This document shows, piece by piece, positions 34,956 through 47,703 of a stretch of 64,000 nt of DNA. Both the position numbers and the translations under genes were made by a program. This stretch comes from Phanerodontia chrysosporium. Its lineage: Eukaryota > Basidiomycota > Agaricomycetes > Polyporales > Phanerochaetaceae. The DNA lies in contig MJGA01000017.1 in NCBI GenBank assembly GCA_001910725.1, positions 62,001 to 126,000 on the forward strand, read 5' to 3'. The stretch's first letter is position 1. Each line of letters begins with the position of its first letter. Under the pieces are notes generated by a model. The model did not search any database. It worked only from the letters and a program-made list of their open reading frames with translations, and was not told the DNA's origin.

Positions 34956-35352
34956 TCTCGTGGCGGTGAGGGAGAAGAGGCGGGTAGGCAAGCGTAGGCG
35001 GGCCCCGCGAGCTAATATACCTGACATTTTTGCAGGATCAGCGGGATGACAGGCAGTAAACGAACCGGCGCGATTCAATTGGCGACACAAGTAATGCTTC
35101 TCGCCAAAGACGGTTTGGGCTGACAGCAGAGAGGCTTGCCACAGGAAGTGCGCGACCTCGTGGTATATATTCACATTATTACGCCTGTAGTATTCCCAAC
35201 ATATGGATGGATAATGTTTCATGAACTCGTCGCTGGTCGTCTTGAATAAATACGTCCACAACCTGCGAACACGTGAGCGTTCATTCTCCCCAGTGAACAC
35301 ACGAAAATGCGCACCCAAAAGATATACTTTTCACTTGCCATCACGGCTCATG
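34956..35352. other. Intergenic stretch
   Basis: No gene is seen between the DUF3140 start and the 3' end of the GT69 gene. Confidence 0.4.
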
Positions 35353-37024
35353 CTACCACCAGTCTCCGTACCACCACGGATGACAATCCCCGCCGTCCCA
35401 CGTGTAGACCTTGTCGTCATCGCCCACAATCATGCGCGCGTACTGCATCCAGGCACCGTCGTACACGCGCTCGACGAACCACTTGACGAGCGGGTGGCGC
35501 AGCACCCACTTGAACCACACGTAGAAGTGCCACACGTACGCGGTGATGACGCGCGGGTTCACGAAGACGCGCTCGAGGCCCATGATGCGGCGCATGTCGT
35601 ACGGCAGCAGGAACGACTCCGAGTGGTAGCACCCCTCGCCGCGTGGCGCCGAGCGGAAGCGCAGCGGCGGCGTCAGCGCGGGAGACGCCGCGACGGTCTG
35701 TGCGAGCGGGTGTGTCGGCGGCGGCGGATGCGCTAGCGGCGCGGTCGAGAGCGTGCGGTTCGAGCGCAGGTGCACGGGCAGCACGGGGTCCGCGACGAAC
35801 GCGACGATGCCGTTCCAGCACGAGAACACGGGCGCGGGCGAGTCCGTCTTCATCGCCTCGTAGTCCGCCGCGTCGAAGAAGTACGGCCAGATGCCCGCGG
35901 CGAGGTGCCCGACGCGGTCGCGCAGGACCCACATGTCGTACGCGCCGAAGTGCCCAAAGTCGAGCGCGCACGCCATGTCGTAGTTGCCGTCGGCCGTCTC
36001 GAGCAGCTCGATGACGCTCTCGGGCTCGATGTAGATGTCGTTGGAGAACACGACCTTGTCGTACCCGCCCTGGTCGACGAGCGGCTCAATGGCACGGTTC
36101 CGCACTGCAGCGAGGAAGTCGATGCGGTTGTTCCACGCCATGTCCGCGGGGCGGGGAACGGCCGTGTCTGATATGAGGATGCGCCGGCGCACGTTACGCT
36201 GTGCCAAGGCGGCATCCAGCTCCCGGAGTAATTCCGGTGTGCGGTCGTTCGAGTTGCTTTCCACAATCGAGACGTATACGTTGTTCGTGCCCAGGTAGGT
36301 TATGACGTCCAACATCGTACGGGACCAGTACGGCAAGACATCCTGGTTGTTGTAGAACGCGGCGGCGATGAAGATCTTCTCGCCCTTGGCGTATCCGTGG
36401 GGTCAGGATTCTTGTAGGAGAGCGCTTTGCGCAAGGCGGGGCGCCAGCGGATGTCGTTTGGCTGTTCGTAATTCTTGTATTCGTGGTACCCAACGAGGAC
36501 GAGTGCGACGTACACGAAAATCCGCACCCACCAGAAGATAGAGTAGGCGTAGCTGCAGTTGTTACGCCTGGCTGCCTGCGGGGCGGCGAACCGGATCTCG
36601 GGGAGCCTGGGGGTGTGGTCGAGACGATGTCGTCCGCCTCCTGCTGCCTCAGCCGCATGTATCCTGCTTCCTCCATGTCATAACTCGACCTCTGGCTTAT
36701 CGACGCGTGCCGCATATGACCCTTGCTGATGACGCGCGTGATCCCCTGAGCCGCTACCATCCACACGAGCTGCACGAGCGCGAAAATAGGGAGGACAGCA
36801 AGGAGGAGGACCCATGCCGTCCAGAGTTTGGGAAAGCCTGGCTCCCAGACGCCGCAATACCTGTCGCACCACTTCTTGACGGCAAAGCGGTAGAGGATGG
36901 CAAAGGAGATAATCTCAGCGACGCCAGGGAACTTGAGGACTGCGAGGAGGAAGCGGCCTCCCCGACGAGCGGCCCAGTTGAGGTGGTCGAGCAGGCGGAG
37001 GGTGAGCTGCTTTGACGACACCAT
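35353..37024 (-). CDS. GT69 alpha-1,3-mannosyltransferase-like protein (Cap59/Cmt1 family)
   Basis: GT69 enzymes, first described in Cryptococcus (Cap59, Cmt1), transfer mannose in alpha-1,3 linkage for wall or capsule glycans in the Golgi. The N-terminal part has hydrophobic segments at WTAWVLLLAVLPIFALVQLV and SIFWWVRIFVYVALVLVGY. The catalytic part has IFIAAAFYNNQDVLPYWS, VYVSIVESNSNDRTPELL, DKVVFSNDIYIEPESVIELL, DMACALDFGHFGAYDMWVLR, APVFSCWNGIVAF and CYHSESFLLPYDMRR, ending in WWYGDWW at 35353. The catalytic part appears intronless. Two one-base breaks: near 36585 (to read NNCSYAYSIFWWVR) and near 36397, where one C in a C run gives DPHGYAKGEKIFIAAAF. The ATG at 37024 begins MVSSKQLTLRLLDHLN. 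Confidence 0.87.
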
Positions 37025-37956
37025 GCTTGCCGTGCGGCTCGTCCGCCGATTCGGAGCACGGGGTCAGAGGACGAGGCGGGGCGTCGAGGAGGCAGGGAGG
37101 CCCGAGAGTTGGCCAAGGGGTCGCGCAGGCGAGCAAAGACAGAGTGATGGACGAGGTGGCGAGTGGACGCATTTTTGTGCGCGGAAAGGGATGCATCGGC
37201 AAGGAGCCCTTGTCAAGCCCCGCCGTGCGCCGCGCACGGCATGCTACTCTTGGCACGATTGCTGCCCCCGGCCGCTCGTTCGGCACGGGCATTTTCTGAT
37301 CCCCACTGCTGCGCAGGCGTATATTGCAACGGCAACTGGCCGAAACCAAAACCCAAGAGAGTTCTGTCATTCGGCAGCCCTCAATCTCGCATTTGTGCAC
37401 CCACGCACGGCTGTGCACCCTCGCAGTCGCAAGATGCCACCACGCCAATTATGTTACAGGTCTGTCTGTAGATATTCGTCCTTCTGTGCATGGTCGTGTG
37501 CGCAAGCTGCCTCCGTCTCGGAGTGTATCGAACGGCCGTTCACACGGCCATCACGGTATCGGAGCACGCTGTGTACATACAAAGCGCCGGCGACCGTGAC
37601 GGACATCCACAGAGATAGCTTTCCACAAACAAACGCCTCTGTTGCCCGTGATAGCCGGCAGAAATCAGCTCGCAGAACAGCAAGAGCTCGGCCAGGTGGC
37701 GGGAATGACTTCGACAGGACGCCACAAAGGCCATCAAAAACACGGCAGCAATGAGACGAACGTGCGTCGAAGCTGCATAAGCACACAGTCGCACATACAG
37801 TTACGCAACACTTTCTATCATGGATTGCGTAGGGTGCATCCACCGGCGCATCACTCAGGCTGCAACGAGAACGCCTTCCGGCGCTGTCTCGAACTCGTGC
37901 GTGTTCCTGAGATGTCGGTCATTCTTCTCCGCACGATAGCACGCGACCATGGCTAC
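37025..37956. other. Intergenic stretch
   Basis: It contains the GT69 promoter and the 3' end of the Sec14-like gene. Long but unsupported frames run across it (for example 36897-37754, plus strand). I see no gene. Confidence 0.45.
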
Positions 37957-39244
37957 TCACTTCTCGATTTCCGCAGCCACTCCCGCGAACTCTTCGTTTT
38001 CCGCGCTTCTGCATCTGCTTCCCTCCGAGTCGGGTGCAGTGCGAGTCCCATCCGGTGCGATACCACACGCTCTGCGGTCCCAGCGCGTGTATGAGCACTC
38101 CGAGTGCTTGTTGCGACTCAAAAGGAGCTGTTCACTTACGAAACAATTTGTTCCCAGTAGCTGACAGGTTCGAACTCATATTCAAAGTCGCCCCCAAACG
38201 ACGCGTCGAGCTGCTCCTTTGGTATTAGTTCTGTCAAGTCGGGGTTGAAGCGCATCTAGTGAGCAGAATAAGTCGTGAGCTCGGACCTAGCACGATACCA
38301 CATACTTTATCCCGAGTGACAGGGTCTAAGAAAGGTGAGATGCCCTTGTAGAAGAATGTCAGTATCGTTGGCAAGTTGACCACCAGGGCCCGTCCCAGGG
38401 TTTCTACATAGTGTTGCTGCAGAATCGTCAAAGTCTATCGACGCCGAGTCAGTCTCCTGCTATCGCAGAGTCCTTCTACTGACCTGTCTCGCTACAGATA
38501 TTGACGGATTCGTCCGCAGAGAGCAGCTTCTGTAGTCGACGATGATAACCAGAGACTCCTGGCCTGGAGGCATCAAATCTTTTGCTCGCTCCCTGCATCG
38601 CCTTCAGCCACATGTAATGCCAGGTGGTGACGGCACTGAGCACATACAAGCACCATACGAGGTGGCGGAGTTGGCGAGGACTCCTCTCAGTGTTCTCCAG
38701 GCCGGGACGCATGTAGATGATAGGTCGGCCATCTTTGTCAAACCCATTGATGACGCTGATAGATAGTCAGCTCTACAAACTTCCACAAGTTGTATAACTC
38801 ACATCTTGCCCGTGACGCTCTCGATACGGACCTGCGTTAATAACGGTGAAAGTCCGGACATGATTCAATGAGCACAGGACGCACCTCTTCGGGTGGAATG
38901 AGTTCCGGCTTGTACTCCCGCCGCCATTTCAGAGTGCCCTCTATACGCTTCTTAGCATCCTCGAGGTCCCACTTTGCCGCACGCATGTAGCGAGGGATAG
39001 TGTCCGACTTGTTCAACCATCGCACCTCCCACTCCCTGTACGGGTCGGACTCGGGCAGCGCAAGCGTCAGGGCGTGCTAGTATACCCTCATTACTTGTAC
39101 CCGTTGTCATGCTGGAGAAAGAGAGCTGTTGCTAACCTCGAGCAACGCCCGCATCTTCGCCTTCTGCTCCTCGTCGTACGTGTGAACGGGCGCAACGACC
39201 GTGCCGGGCGCGGGCTTCGTGAGCACCTCGTGTGTCTTCGCCAT
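37957..39244 (-). CDS. Sec14-like phosphatidylinositol transfer protein (CRAL-TRIO)
   Basis: CRAL-TRIO proteins of the Sec14 group exchange phosphatidylinositol and other lipids between membranes. After MAKTHEVLTKPAPGTVVAP, the CRAL-TRIO N domain reads WLNKSDTIPRYMRAAKWDLE and KRIEGTLKWRREYKPELIPP. The lipid-binding domain follows: GKIVINGFDKDGRPIIYMRP, ERAKDLMPPGQESLVIIVDY, NPSISVARQTLTILQQHYVE, ALVVNLPTILTFFYKGISPF and LDASFGGDFEYEFEPVSYW. The C-terminal exon gives GIAPDGTRTAPDSEGS and ends AAEIEK with TGA at 37957. Introns fit near 39080-39136, 38834-38883, 38763-38811, 38605-38664, 38433-38485, 38256-38307 and 38093-38142. The frame is intact throughout. It is divergent from NOP10, with 282 bases between the two start codons. 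Confidence 0.92.
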
Positions 39245-39526
39245 TCCGTCCGGGTGTGCGCTGGGGTGTGTCGCGGGGGTGGTGGTTGCTCGCAAGGGGT
39301 GGTGCGACCCGCAGGGTCGTGTTTTGGGTGTGGGTTGTCACATCTCGAAACCCTGCCTTGGCCGCCGGCCGAAAAGGTGAGCGCGGTACCGCGTCCGTTC
39401 TGACGCGTGGTTCATTACGCGACAGCCGTATCACGTGATGCACGTTTTCGGATTTTCGTTGCGTGCGCCCCTGCACGTCTTCCTCCTTGTGTGTTGCCCA
39501 TTGCTGCCCCTGGGATATCCGCCGCC
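39245..39526. promoter_or_regulatory. Divergent promoter, Sec14-like gene and NOP10
   Basis: 282 bases separate the two start codons, so the promoters must overlap or be shared. No clear TATA box is seen on either side. Confidence 0.55.
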
Positions 39527-39835
39527 ATGCATCTCATGTACACGTTGGACGAGCACGGCAACCGTGTGTACACCCTCAAAGTGAGTTTCTCCCGTTTCCT
39601 TCCAGCGACAGCGTGAAGCTGACAAGTCTGCAGAAAATCACAGACGACGGTAAAATCACGAAGTCTGCCCACCCAGGTGCGCTGCACATACTTCCCGGCC
39701 ACAAACGCATACGCATGAACTAATGCATACATTCCAGCTCGTTTCTCCCCCGATGACAAGTTCTCACGTCACCGGGTGACCATCAAGAAACGCTATGGCA
39801 TCCTCTTGACCCAGCTCCCCGCAAAGCCTATGTAA
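39527..39835 (+). CDS. NOP10: NOP10, H/ACA snoRNP subunit
   Basis: NOP10 is the smallest core protein of H/ACA particles that guide pseudouridylation of rRNA and, in some organisms, act in telomerase. Three exons give [32 protein letters not shown] and [19 protein letters not shown], ending [10 protein letters not shown] with TAA at 39833. The length of about 64 residues and the sequence match NOP10 end to end. Introns lie at about 39581-39633 and 39677-39736. The frame is intact. Confidence 0.96.
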
Positions 39836-40915
39836 AAGGCTCGCGGAAGACCACCGCCGTCGGGCGAAAATTGCACAGTCCGGTTGGAGATGCAGCTTGC
39901 TCGCCAGCGCCCATGACCTGGGCTGCTCTGCGTTCGGGAGATGGAGGGTACGCTCGATGGAGCAGGGCGCCGGTTGAGCAGGACGAAAGCTTGGAATGCA
40001 AGTTGCCGTATGTTTCTATGGCATTTCACTGTGTGTACCATTACCGCTTCACCTTCATTATGCCATGTCGCTTTGGAGGCAGGGATCTGTTAGCGAGGAA
40101 TGTCCGAGGTCCGACGCTGCGTGCATGCCCCGTGGTTGCCCACACGTGCTTTCGGTGCTACTGCCACTTGAACCACCCATATCGAATACATGCACGTGCG
40201 CAGGTTCAAGATTAAGATCTTTCAGCAAGTTACAACGGATACTCGGTCAATTTTGTTTCGGAAAGCGTGGCGCGCCGCAAGCAGCAAGGCAGCACTTCCT
40301 ACGCCAGGCCCTCGAGCTCTCGCCCCATTCAACCTGCACACCCCCGCAGAAAGCCTCCGTCCTGCTGCAGAGCATCGCTCCAGCAGATTTTCTTGTCTCG
40401 GACGTTTGGCACAGGGAGTCCGATGTTGAAACACATCCGGTGAAGTTTGAACAAGGGGTGACGATTGTTCTCACGCCATCGAGAAAAACATGCTGCAAAA
40501 TATTTCTTGGCTGAGCAGGCAGTCGAAGCGACGTAGCGTATGACCGTGGGGTATATGTTCACGAGAGAGCCTTGTGCAGCAAGAACTTGGAGTAAATGTG
40601 ATTGTCGAGAGGCAGCTGCAGCAGTGACGTCGGCCTGGAATTATGCTGGAATTATTGACTATAGCATACGAAACCGTAAGCAGTGTAAGAGACTGTTGTG
40701 ACTTATCAGTGCGCTTTGAAGACTTATCCGGCGCTGGAAATATTTCGAATCCCTATTCTGGTCTATTCGCCCAAGTTTCTTCTCATCCACAAACCGTGCA
40801 CCGCGCACACGGCCACAGCCGCACCTCTCCTTACCTTCAGGCGTGCTCGCAGCCTTCCTTCTCTCAAACTGCGTGCATGCGCTGAGCTGCATTCTCTTCG
40901 AACGACACACCTACG
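39836..40915. other. Intergenic stretch upstream of chitin synthase
   Basis: No gene is recognised. The last 200 bases are C/T-rich and are probably the promoter and leader of the chitin synthase gene. Confidence 0.45.
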
Positions 40916-43900
40916 ATGGATCACCGAGGACAGCGTCCTCCGCGCTCTGCCCGACCCCCACAGTCCCCGGCTCCCCCTTACCAGTCTCAGGTCTCGCTTT
41001 CGGCACAGAACCCCCTCCCCCAGTACCCCGCGGACCCACACCGAGGTGTCTCCTTCCAGAACAATGAGCGGGGCGACCGCCGTGCGCCCCTCGATGACCA
41101 CCGTCAACACTCGTATTCCGCCTACCAACCGCAATCCCCGCCGCTCGATGCAGGACATGCAGAGGCCGGCGGATATGCCGACGGACGAGTTGGAAGGAAG
41201 AAGAGCTTGGTGCGGCCCGACAGAGAGAAGATCGATCCTGGTCATCGGCAGTACCATTATCACAGTCGCGTCGCTGAGTTGCAGGAGGGTGGAAATATAG
41301 ATTACCTGCCTTCAAGTACGCTGCTGCCGTGCCTGCTTACGCCTTTGTCTTCTTACCTCGATGTTTCTAGGCACAGGAAACCAGCCGCAGAGCGGGCTCC
41401 GGAGAGGCAAGTCCCTCCTTGGCAGAGAAGAAGACCAGCACGAGTCGGGCCTGGCGCTGTTTAAACGCGGCACGACACTTCGCCGTAAGAAGGCCGCCCA
41501 ACCTGAAGCGCAGCCCAGCTCCAGAGGATGCCTGGACAACATCGGTCCTGGTCCCAAGGACCCTTGGTTCATCTACTGCTACATCCTGACATGTTGGGTG
41601 CCGCCTCCGTTGCTGAGGGCCTGCGGTGCGTGACGTCGTATCCATGGATGCTTCACGAAACTATAACGTTCTCCACAGGTATCCGTACTCCAGAACAACA
41701 GAGGGCCTGGCGTGAGAAGATTGGGCTCCTTAGCATCATCGCCGCCCTCATGGCGGGCGTCGGTTTCCTAACCTTCGGTTTCACGGAAGCAGTCTGCGGC
41801 AAGCCACCAAACCGATTCCACACCGGCACAATAGAGAACGCCTCGGTCATCATCCACGGCTACGACTACGACTTTTCACACTTCCACCACCCTGCGGTAG
41901 GGACGTTCAATGGTCAGACCAACCCACTTTTGGAAGGCGACTGGCATGTTGCCGGTGCGGACATCTCGTTCATGTTCCAAAACGTCGGCCAGAACTGCAA
42001 AGGGATCATCACGAAGGCCGCTAACTCGAGCATTGGTGGTGACGCCAATGATCCCGAGTGGTACTTCCCGTGCAATGTCTACAACCAGTTTGGCACTTCG
42101 CAGATCAACCTGACGGCGTACGACCAGTCTACGAACTGTCACTTGTCCTCCAAGTCCCGCTCGTTACTCGCTACCATGCAGCCTCAAGGGCAGGTGTATT
42201 ACACCTGGGACGACGTCAGGAATTCCAAGCGGAATTTGGCCGTTTTCGAGTCGTGCGTGCTATTCTCTGTTTCGGCTGAGTTTCCTTGCTGATTATCCGC
42301 AGTTCCGTCCTTGACTTCGATCTTCTGAAGTGGCTAAGCCCTGCGCAGGTCTCATTCCCGCATCTGTTCAATGAACTGATGAATGCCAACGGGACCTTCA
42401 ACGGCAAAGACCTCAGCATGTACCTGTTGCGCACGAACCAGCGGGACTTGGGACACTGTCTGCAAGATATCGTGACCGTCGGTTTCATTGACACAAACAC
42501 TATCGGCTGTGTCGCTTCAGAGGTCGTGCTCTATGTCTCGCTGGTCTTCATCATTGGTGTGGTCGGCATCCGCTTCTTCATGGCCGTGATGTTCGCCTGG
42601 TTCTTCTCGTGGCGCATCGGAAACTTCAAGAACGAGACCTACGAGGAACGCATGAAGCGCGCCAACGAGATCGAGAACTGGACAGAAGACATCTACCGTC
42701 CTGCCCCTAGCCATCTCCGCCCCAACGTGCACAAGAACGGCATGCACAAAGGTCTCAAGTCGATTCTCCCTTCGACATCTCGGTTCACTCCGGCCGAGAA
42801 TATGCTGAAGGGTATGGGCGGTGGTCGCCAGTCGACTGCGTACGGGATGCTCGAGCCAATGCCGTACAAGCGAAGCGCCACGAGCATGTATGGGGGCTCG
42901 AGCAGGAAGAGCGTATCAAAATTGAGCACTCTCGATACTCCTGCCAGTCGCCAGTCTCGGAGCTCGACCTCGCTGGACACCGCTGGCAAATTCGCAGATA
43001 ACACTTGCCCCTTCCCGCTGCACAACGTCGTCCCTCAGCCGCCTCCTGACTATGAACCTTTCAACTATCCCCTGGCTCATACGATCTGTCTCGTCACGGC
43101 GTACTCCGAGTCTGTAGAAGGCTTGCGCACTACTCTGGACTCTCTAGCGACAACCGACTACCCGAACAGCCATAAGCTCATCCTTGTCATCGCGGACGGT
43201 ATGGTCAAGGGTGCTGGTAACACGATGACGACGCCGGAGATTTGTTTGTCCATGATGAAGGAATTCGTCATTGATCCCTCTGAGGTCGAGCCGCACTCCT
43301 ATGTCGCCATCGCTGACGGTCACAAGCGCCACAACATGGCCAAGGTCTACGCCGGGTTCTACGCATACGACGACGCGACGGTGGAAAAGTCCAAGCAGCA
43401 GAAGGTGCCCATCGTTCTCGTCGCGAAGTGCGGAAACCCGCTCGAGAAGAACGACCCGAAGCCTGGCAACCGTGGCAAGCGCGACAGTCAGATCGTGCTC
43501 ATGGCGTTCATGCAGAAGGTTATGTTCGACGAGCGAATGACGACGTTCGAGTACGAGTTTTTCAACTCCATCTGGCGCGTGACGGGCGTGAGCCCCGACC
43601 GCTACGAGCTCGTGCTTTGCGTCGACGCAGATACGAAGGTCTTCCCGGATTCGCTTAGTCGGATGGTCTCGTGCATGGTAAACGACTACGAGATCATGGG
43701 TCTTTGTGGTGAGACGAAGATCGCGAACAAGGCCGAGACCTGGGTCACCATGATTCAAGGTGCGTTTATCTGTCGACCAGAGACCCGCATGAGCTGACAT
43801 GCCTGAACAGTCTTCGAGTACTATATCTCTCATCACATGACGAAGGCCTTCGAATCTATGTTCGGTGGCGTAACGTGTCTTCCTGGATGCTTCAGCATGT

Positions 43901-45496
43901 ACCGCATCAAGGCACCGAAGGGCGACAATGGTTACTGGGTGCCCATTCTTGCGAACCCGGACATTGTACAGCACTACTCCGAAAACGTGGTAGATACCCT
44001 GCACAAGAAGAACCTGCTGTTGCTTGGAGAAGATCGGTACCTGACCACCCTCATGCTCAAGACCTTCCCGAAGCGCAAGAACGTGTTCTGCCCCCAGGCC
44101 GTGTGCAAGACCGTTGTCCCAGACACCTTCAGCGTCCTCCTCTCTCAGCGTCGTCGTTGGATCAACTCGACTATCCACAATCTTGCTGAGTTGCTGCTCG
44201 TTCGCGATCTCTGTGGTACTTTCTGCTTCTCGATGCAGTTCGTCGTCGGCATGGAGTTGGCCGGTACCCTCGTGTTGCCCGCTGCCATCTCGTTCACACT
44301 CTACCTGATCATCATCTCGATCATCCCTGGCGGCACGAACACCACGATTCCGCTGATCCTGCTCGCCATCGTCCTGGGCCTGCCCGGCTTCCTCATCGTC
44401 ATCACCTCGCGCAAGGTGGCGTACGTCGGCTGGATGCTCGTGTACCTGCTGTCGCTCCCGATCTGGAACGGCATCCTCCCCGCGTACGCCTTCTGGCACT
44501 TTGATGACTTCTCCTGGGGTCAGACGCGTCAGGTCGCGGGTGAGAAGGGTGCAGGCGACAACCACGGAGACAAGGAGGGAGAGTTCGACTCGTCGCATAT
44601 CGTCATGAAGCGCTGGGCCGAGTTCGAGCGCGAGAGGAGATGGAAGGCTGGTATCCAGTCCCGGGATTCGACTCTTTACGGCAATGGCTCGCCACATCGG
44701 TAAGTTCACCCTCCTTTACTCGTGTTCCTCGGTCATGTCTGATCCTGTAGCAGGGATGAAAGCAACCGCCAATCGATGATATCGACCAGCGACTACCACA
44801 CCCAGCAGCAAGGCTACGATTCGAGTACCTACGATTCCGCCTACGCTGCAGTGCCACGGAAGCAGGATCCCAATCAGCTTCTTATGCTTCCTGCCCCTCT
44901 GTCCGTCTCTCGTACAACCCCGACATCCGCGTCAACATCCTCTGCAGGCTTGTCGCGGTCAAGCGAGGAAGGCGGGTACAACTCCGACCTCGGGTCGCAG
45001 CAGCAGCGTCTTATCCAGACTCCTCACGACGGCTTCGGCTACTCTGAGGAGTATGAGACGACGAACGCCCAGTCGCCATTCGATCAGCGCGTGTCAAGAA
45101 CCGCCACTGCGAACAATGGGGTGTACCGCCAGTCGTCGGCCTACCAGTACACCGTAGAGACCTACAATCCCGTACGGCTACTCGCAGCCACACACGGCAG
45201 GCTACGACATGCAACAACAGCAGCAGCAACAGCAACAGTTCCCATATACCACGGAACCAGAGGAACAGTCTGCTATGGCGGGTGGCCAAAGCCGACAGCG
45301 GGGCGTGAGCCTGGTGGACAACGGCCCTGTGTCGTCATCGGGCGTTCGCCGAATATCGCGACAGACGAGGCGGTCGACGGCTCAGGCCGCGCCGCAGCAG
45401 AACCAGAACCGCTACTCACGCAGCGGGACGATGCCCGGTCAGGGCCAGTACCTCCCACCGGGCGCGGCGCCCGCGCAAGGTGGCTATGGATACTGA
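40916..45496 (+). CDS. Chitin synthase (class IV, Chs3-like)
   Basis: GT2 membrane enzyme that polymerises GlcNAc from UDP-GlcNAc into wall chitin. A polar N-terminus ([18 protein letters not shown]) contains [18 protein letters not shown]. Then come [20 protein letters not shown], a first anchor ([20 protein letters not shown]), an extracytosolic cytochrome-b5-like region, a second anchor ([20 protein letters not shown]) and the catalytic domain: [38 protein letters not shown] and [14 protein letters not shown]-terminal helices include [20 protein letters not shown], and WGQTRQV follows. The tail is Ser/Gln-rich with a poly-Gln run (about 45209-45240). Introns fit near 41311-41370, 41626-41680, 42252-42301, 43761-43810 and 44701-44752. 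No myosin domain is fused. One base is missing near 45175, before the poly-Gln tail; without it the tail would change frame. Confidence 0.94.
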
Positions 45497-46011
45497 ACAC
45501 GAAACCCTCTCACGCAGATGTACATTTAGCACGCATTCACGCCCCCACGGACCTCAGCATCTTCTTTATCCCCCTTCTTTTATGATGTCAGTCATTGAGT
45601 ATTGCCCCTGGACTTACCCGCACCGTACACCGAGACTTTAGTTTGCGCTCATGACCATGTCCATGCACTTTCTCTGCGCTTGACATTATTCTCATGACCT
45701 CCTGGCTACCTTCCACCTCTTTATTCTGTCATGTCAGACTATATACATTACGTAGTACTACACTATAACCTCGTTCGTTTTCCTCTGGACGAACAGCGCG
45801 CTCTCGGCGCAGTGAGAGTCTAATTTCGGGGGTGGGATCTATTTCGGCGTCTTGCGGCGCTGCACTCATGTCCCCTCCCAACAATTCAGCATCTCTCTCT
45901 CCGTGCTCCACCCAACCCTCTGTCGACATACAGGACCCGCCAGCATGAGACAGAGTCCGTGGCTCCCCGTCCACCGCTCCTCGTCCGTCTCGCCCCGCAG
46001 ACCGAGCTCGC
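45497..46011. other. Intergenic stretch
   Basis: Chitin synthase 3' end and promoter of the next gene. An ATG at 45945 opens a basic, Ser-rich frame that is not in phase with the next gene's anchor. Confidence 0.4.
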
Positions 46012-47703
46012 ATGCGCTGCGCTCCGGCAGTGGTCACAGCGCGCTCCGTCATCTGGGGAACAGTCGCCCTCGCCGCTGTGCTGTTGCTCTGGACAATGGC
46101 AGGAGATGCGTGGCAGACGTTGCAGAATGCGACGAGCAAGCCGCCGCTCTACGAGAGGTACCACTATGCCGAGCTGGCGTTGCCGCAGCATAGCGTGCCC
46201 GACCCGTTTGCTGACGGGACAAAGTATCTCTGGGTCAACAACCACGTCTCTGGTGAGTGACCCACGCATGCCGGACCTCAGGTTTTGACATGCTGCCCTC
46301 CCGTGAAGGCCTAGGATGGGGAAACTTCTAGAAGACCTCATCATGAACGCACAAGTCGCGTACAGCAGCGGAAGATCGTGAGTTTGCAGTGCTTGGGCCA
46401 TGACTACGTACTTATTACTGCCACTATCTCTGAATAGCTTCGTCTTTGACAACTTCACGTGGAACAGAGACAACGCTGAATACTCTGGCTTCGCAGGCAA
46501 GCTGATACCGTCTCAGATACCCTTGTCCGCACTCATCTCCGGTAGGGAGCAGAACTGTCCCATGCGTGCTTCGGCTAATCGCTCGCGGCTTCAGGTCCTC
46601 TTATTGGGGGTGCGTTCGTCGAAGGTGATCGGACGCCGCTCGCCGTGCACAAACAATACTTTAACCGCATATGTCCCGAGCCGACCATCGTCGAGCCGGA
46701 AAGGGTCACCGAACTCATGCGCCCGCACCCAACAGCGCTAGAAATCCTCGAGACGTGGACAGAATACCTCAAGAACATCGACGATCCATGCGTCGAAGTC
46801 GCACGCTACTCTGACAGAATCTTCGAGTTCCAGTCCGTCATGTTACCGCGCCCTTGATGTGCTGCTTGATCTGACGCGGCGCCTCACAGCATCTACGGCG
46901 AGAAGCACCGCCTGCTGTCCATCTGGCCGGTGCTCTCCCAGTCGCCCGTGCTGCGGCTCTTGGGCTGGTCGCCCCTCGTGCACGCCGCCTTCGAGACGAA
47001 GCGCGCGCTGTTCGCGCCGGTGCCGCCGCTCGAGGCGTACGCGCCGCCGCCCGCGCTCGCACCGCTGCGCGACCCGTACGTGCCGCTGCCCGGGCTGCTC
47101 GTGCTGCACGTGCGGCGCGGGGACTACGAGGAGCACTGCACGCACCTCGCCGTGTGGGGCGCGGCCTTCAACGCGTTCAACGCCTTCGACGCGCTCCCCG
47201 ACACGTGGGGGACGCCGCCCGGCGCGGGCCACGGCTCCGCGAGCGACGCCGCGCTCCGGGTATACATGCGCCGCTGCCTGCCCACGATCCCCGAGATCGT
47301 CGCGAAGGTCGCGGAGGTGCGCGCGACGCCCGCCGGCACGGGCCTCGCGAACGTGTATGTCATGACGAACGCGAAGGCGCCCTGGGCGGACGAGCTCAAG
47401 GCCGCGCTGCGCGCGATGGGCGGCTGGGACAGGGTCGCGACGAGCCGCGACCTCGTGCTCGACAGGGAGCAGAAGTACGTCGCGCAGGCGGTGGACATGC
47501 TCATCGGCCAACGTGCGCAGGTGCTCATCGGCAACGGGGTACGTGCCGGCTTGTGGTCTTCCTGGCAGCTGCGATGGCTTACTGAGGGCCTCTAGTTCTC
47601 AAGCCTCACTTCCGATATCGTCATGATGCGTGTGGCCAGGGGGATGCCCCCGATACGAATCGATTCTGGTGAAAACAACTTTCTGGTCCGCTCACGTTCA
47701 TGA
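46012..47703 (+). CDS. Fucosyltransferase-like type II membrane protein, paralogue 2
   Basis: Paralogue of the gene at 14507-16264. It has one anchor (SVIWGTVALAAVLLLWTMAG), YHYAELALPQHSVPDPFADG, GWGNFLEDLIMN, FVFDNFTWNRDNAEYSGFAG, SGPLIGGAFVEGDRTPLAVH, VLHVRRGDYEEHC (the HxRRxD motif), YVAQAVDMLIGQRAQVLIGN and, after the last intron, GFSSLTSDIVMMRVARGM, with TGA at 47701. Introns fit near 46253-46309, 46380-46438, 46542-46595, 46831-46890 and 47539-47595. One C must be added near 46328 to read NFLEDL in place of a stop. The start at 46012 places the anchor close to the N-terminus; 45945 is an out-of-phase alternative. Substrate unknown. Confidence 0.8.

Noticed and set aside
43144..44709. 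521-codon open frame on the minus strand
   Set aside because: It lies opposite the chitin synthase catalytic exons. GC-rich third positions leave the antisense frame open; it has no family motifs.
45209..45240. CAG/CAA run as a microsatellite outside genes
   Set aside because: It is in frame as poly-Gln in the chitin synthase tail once the one-base break near 45175 is allowed for.
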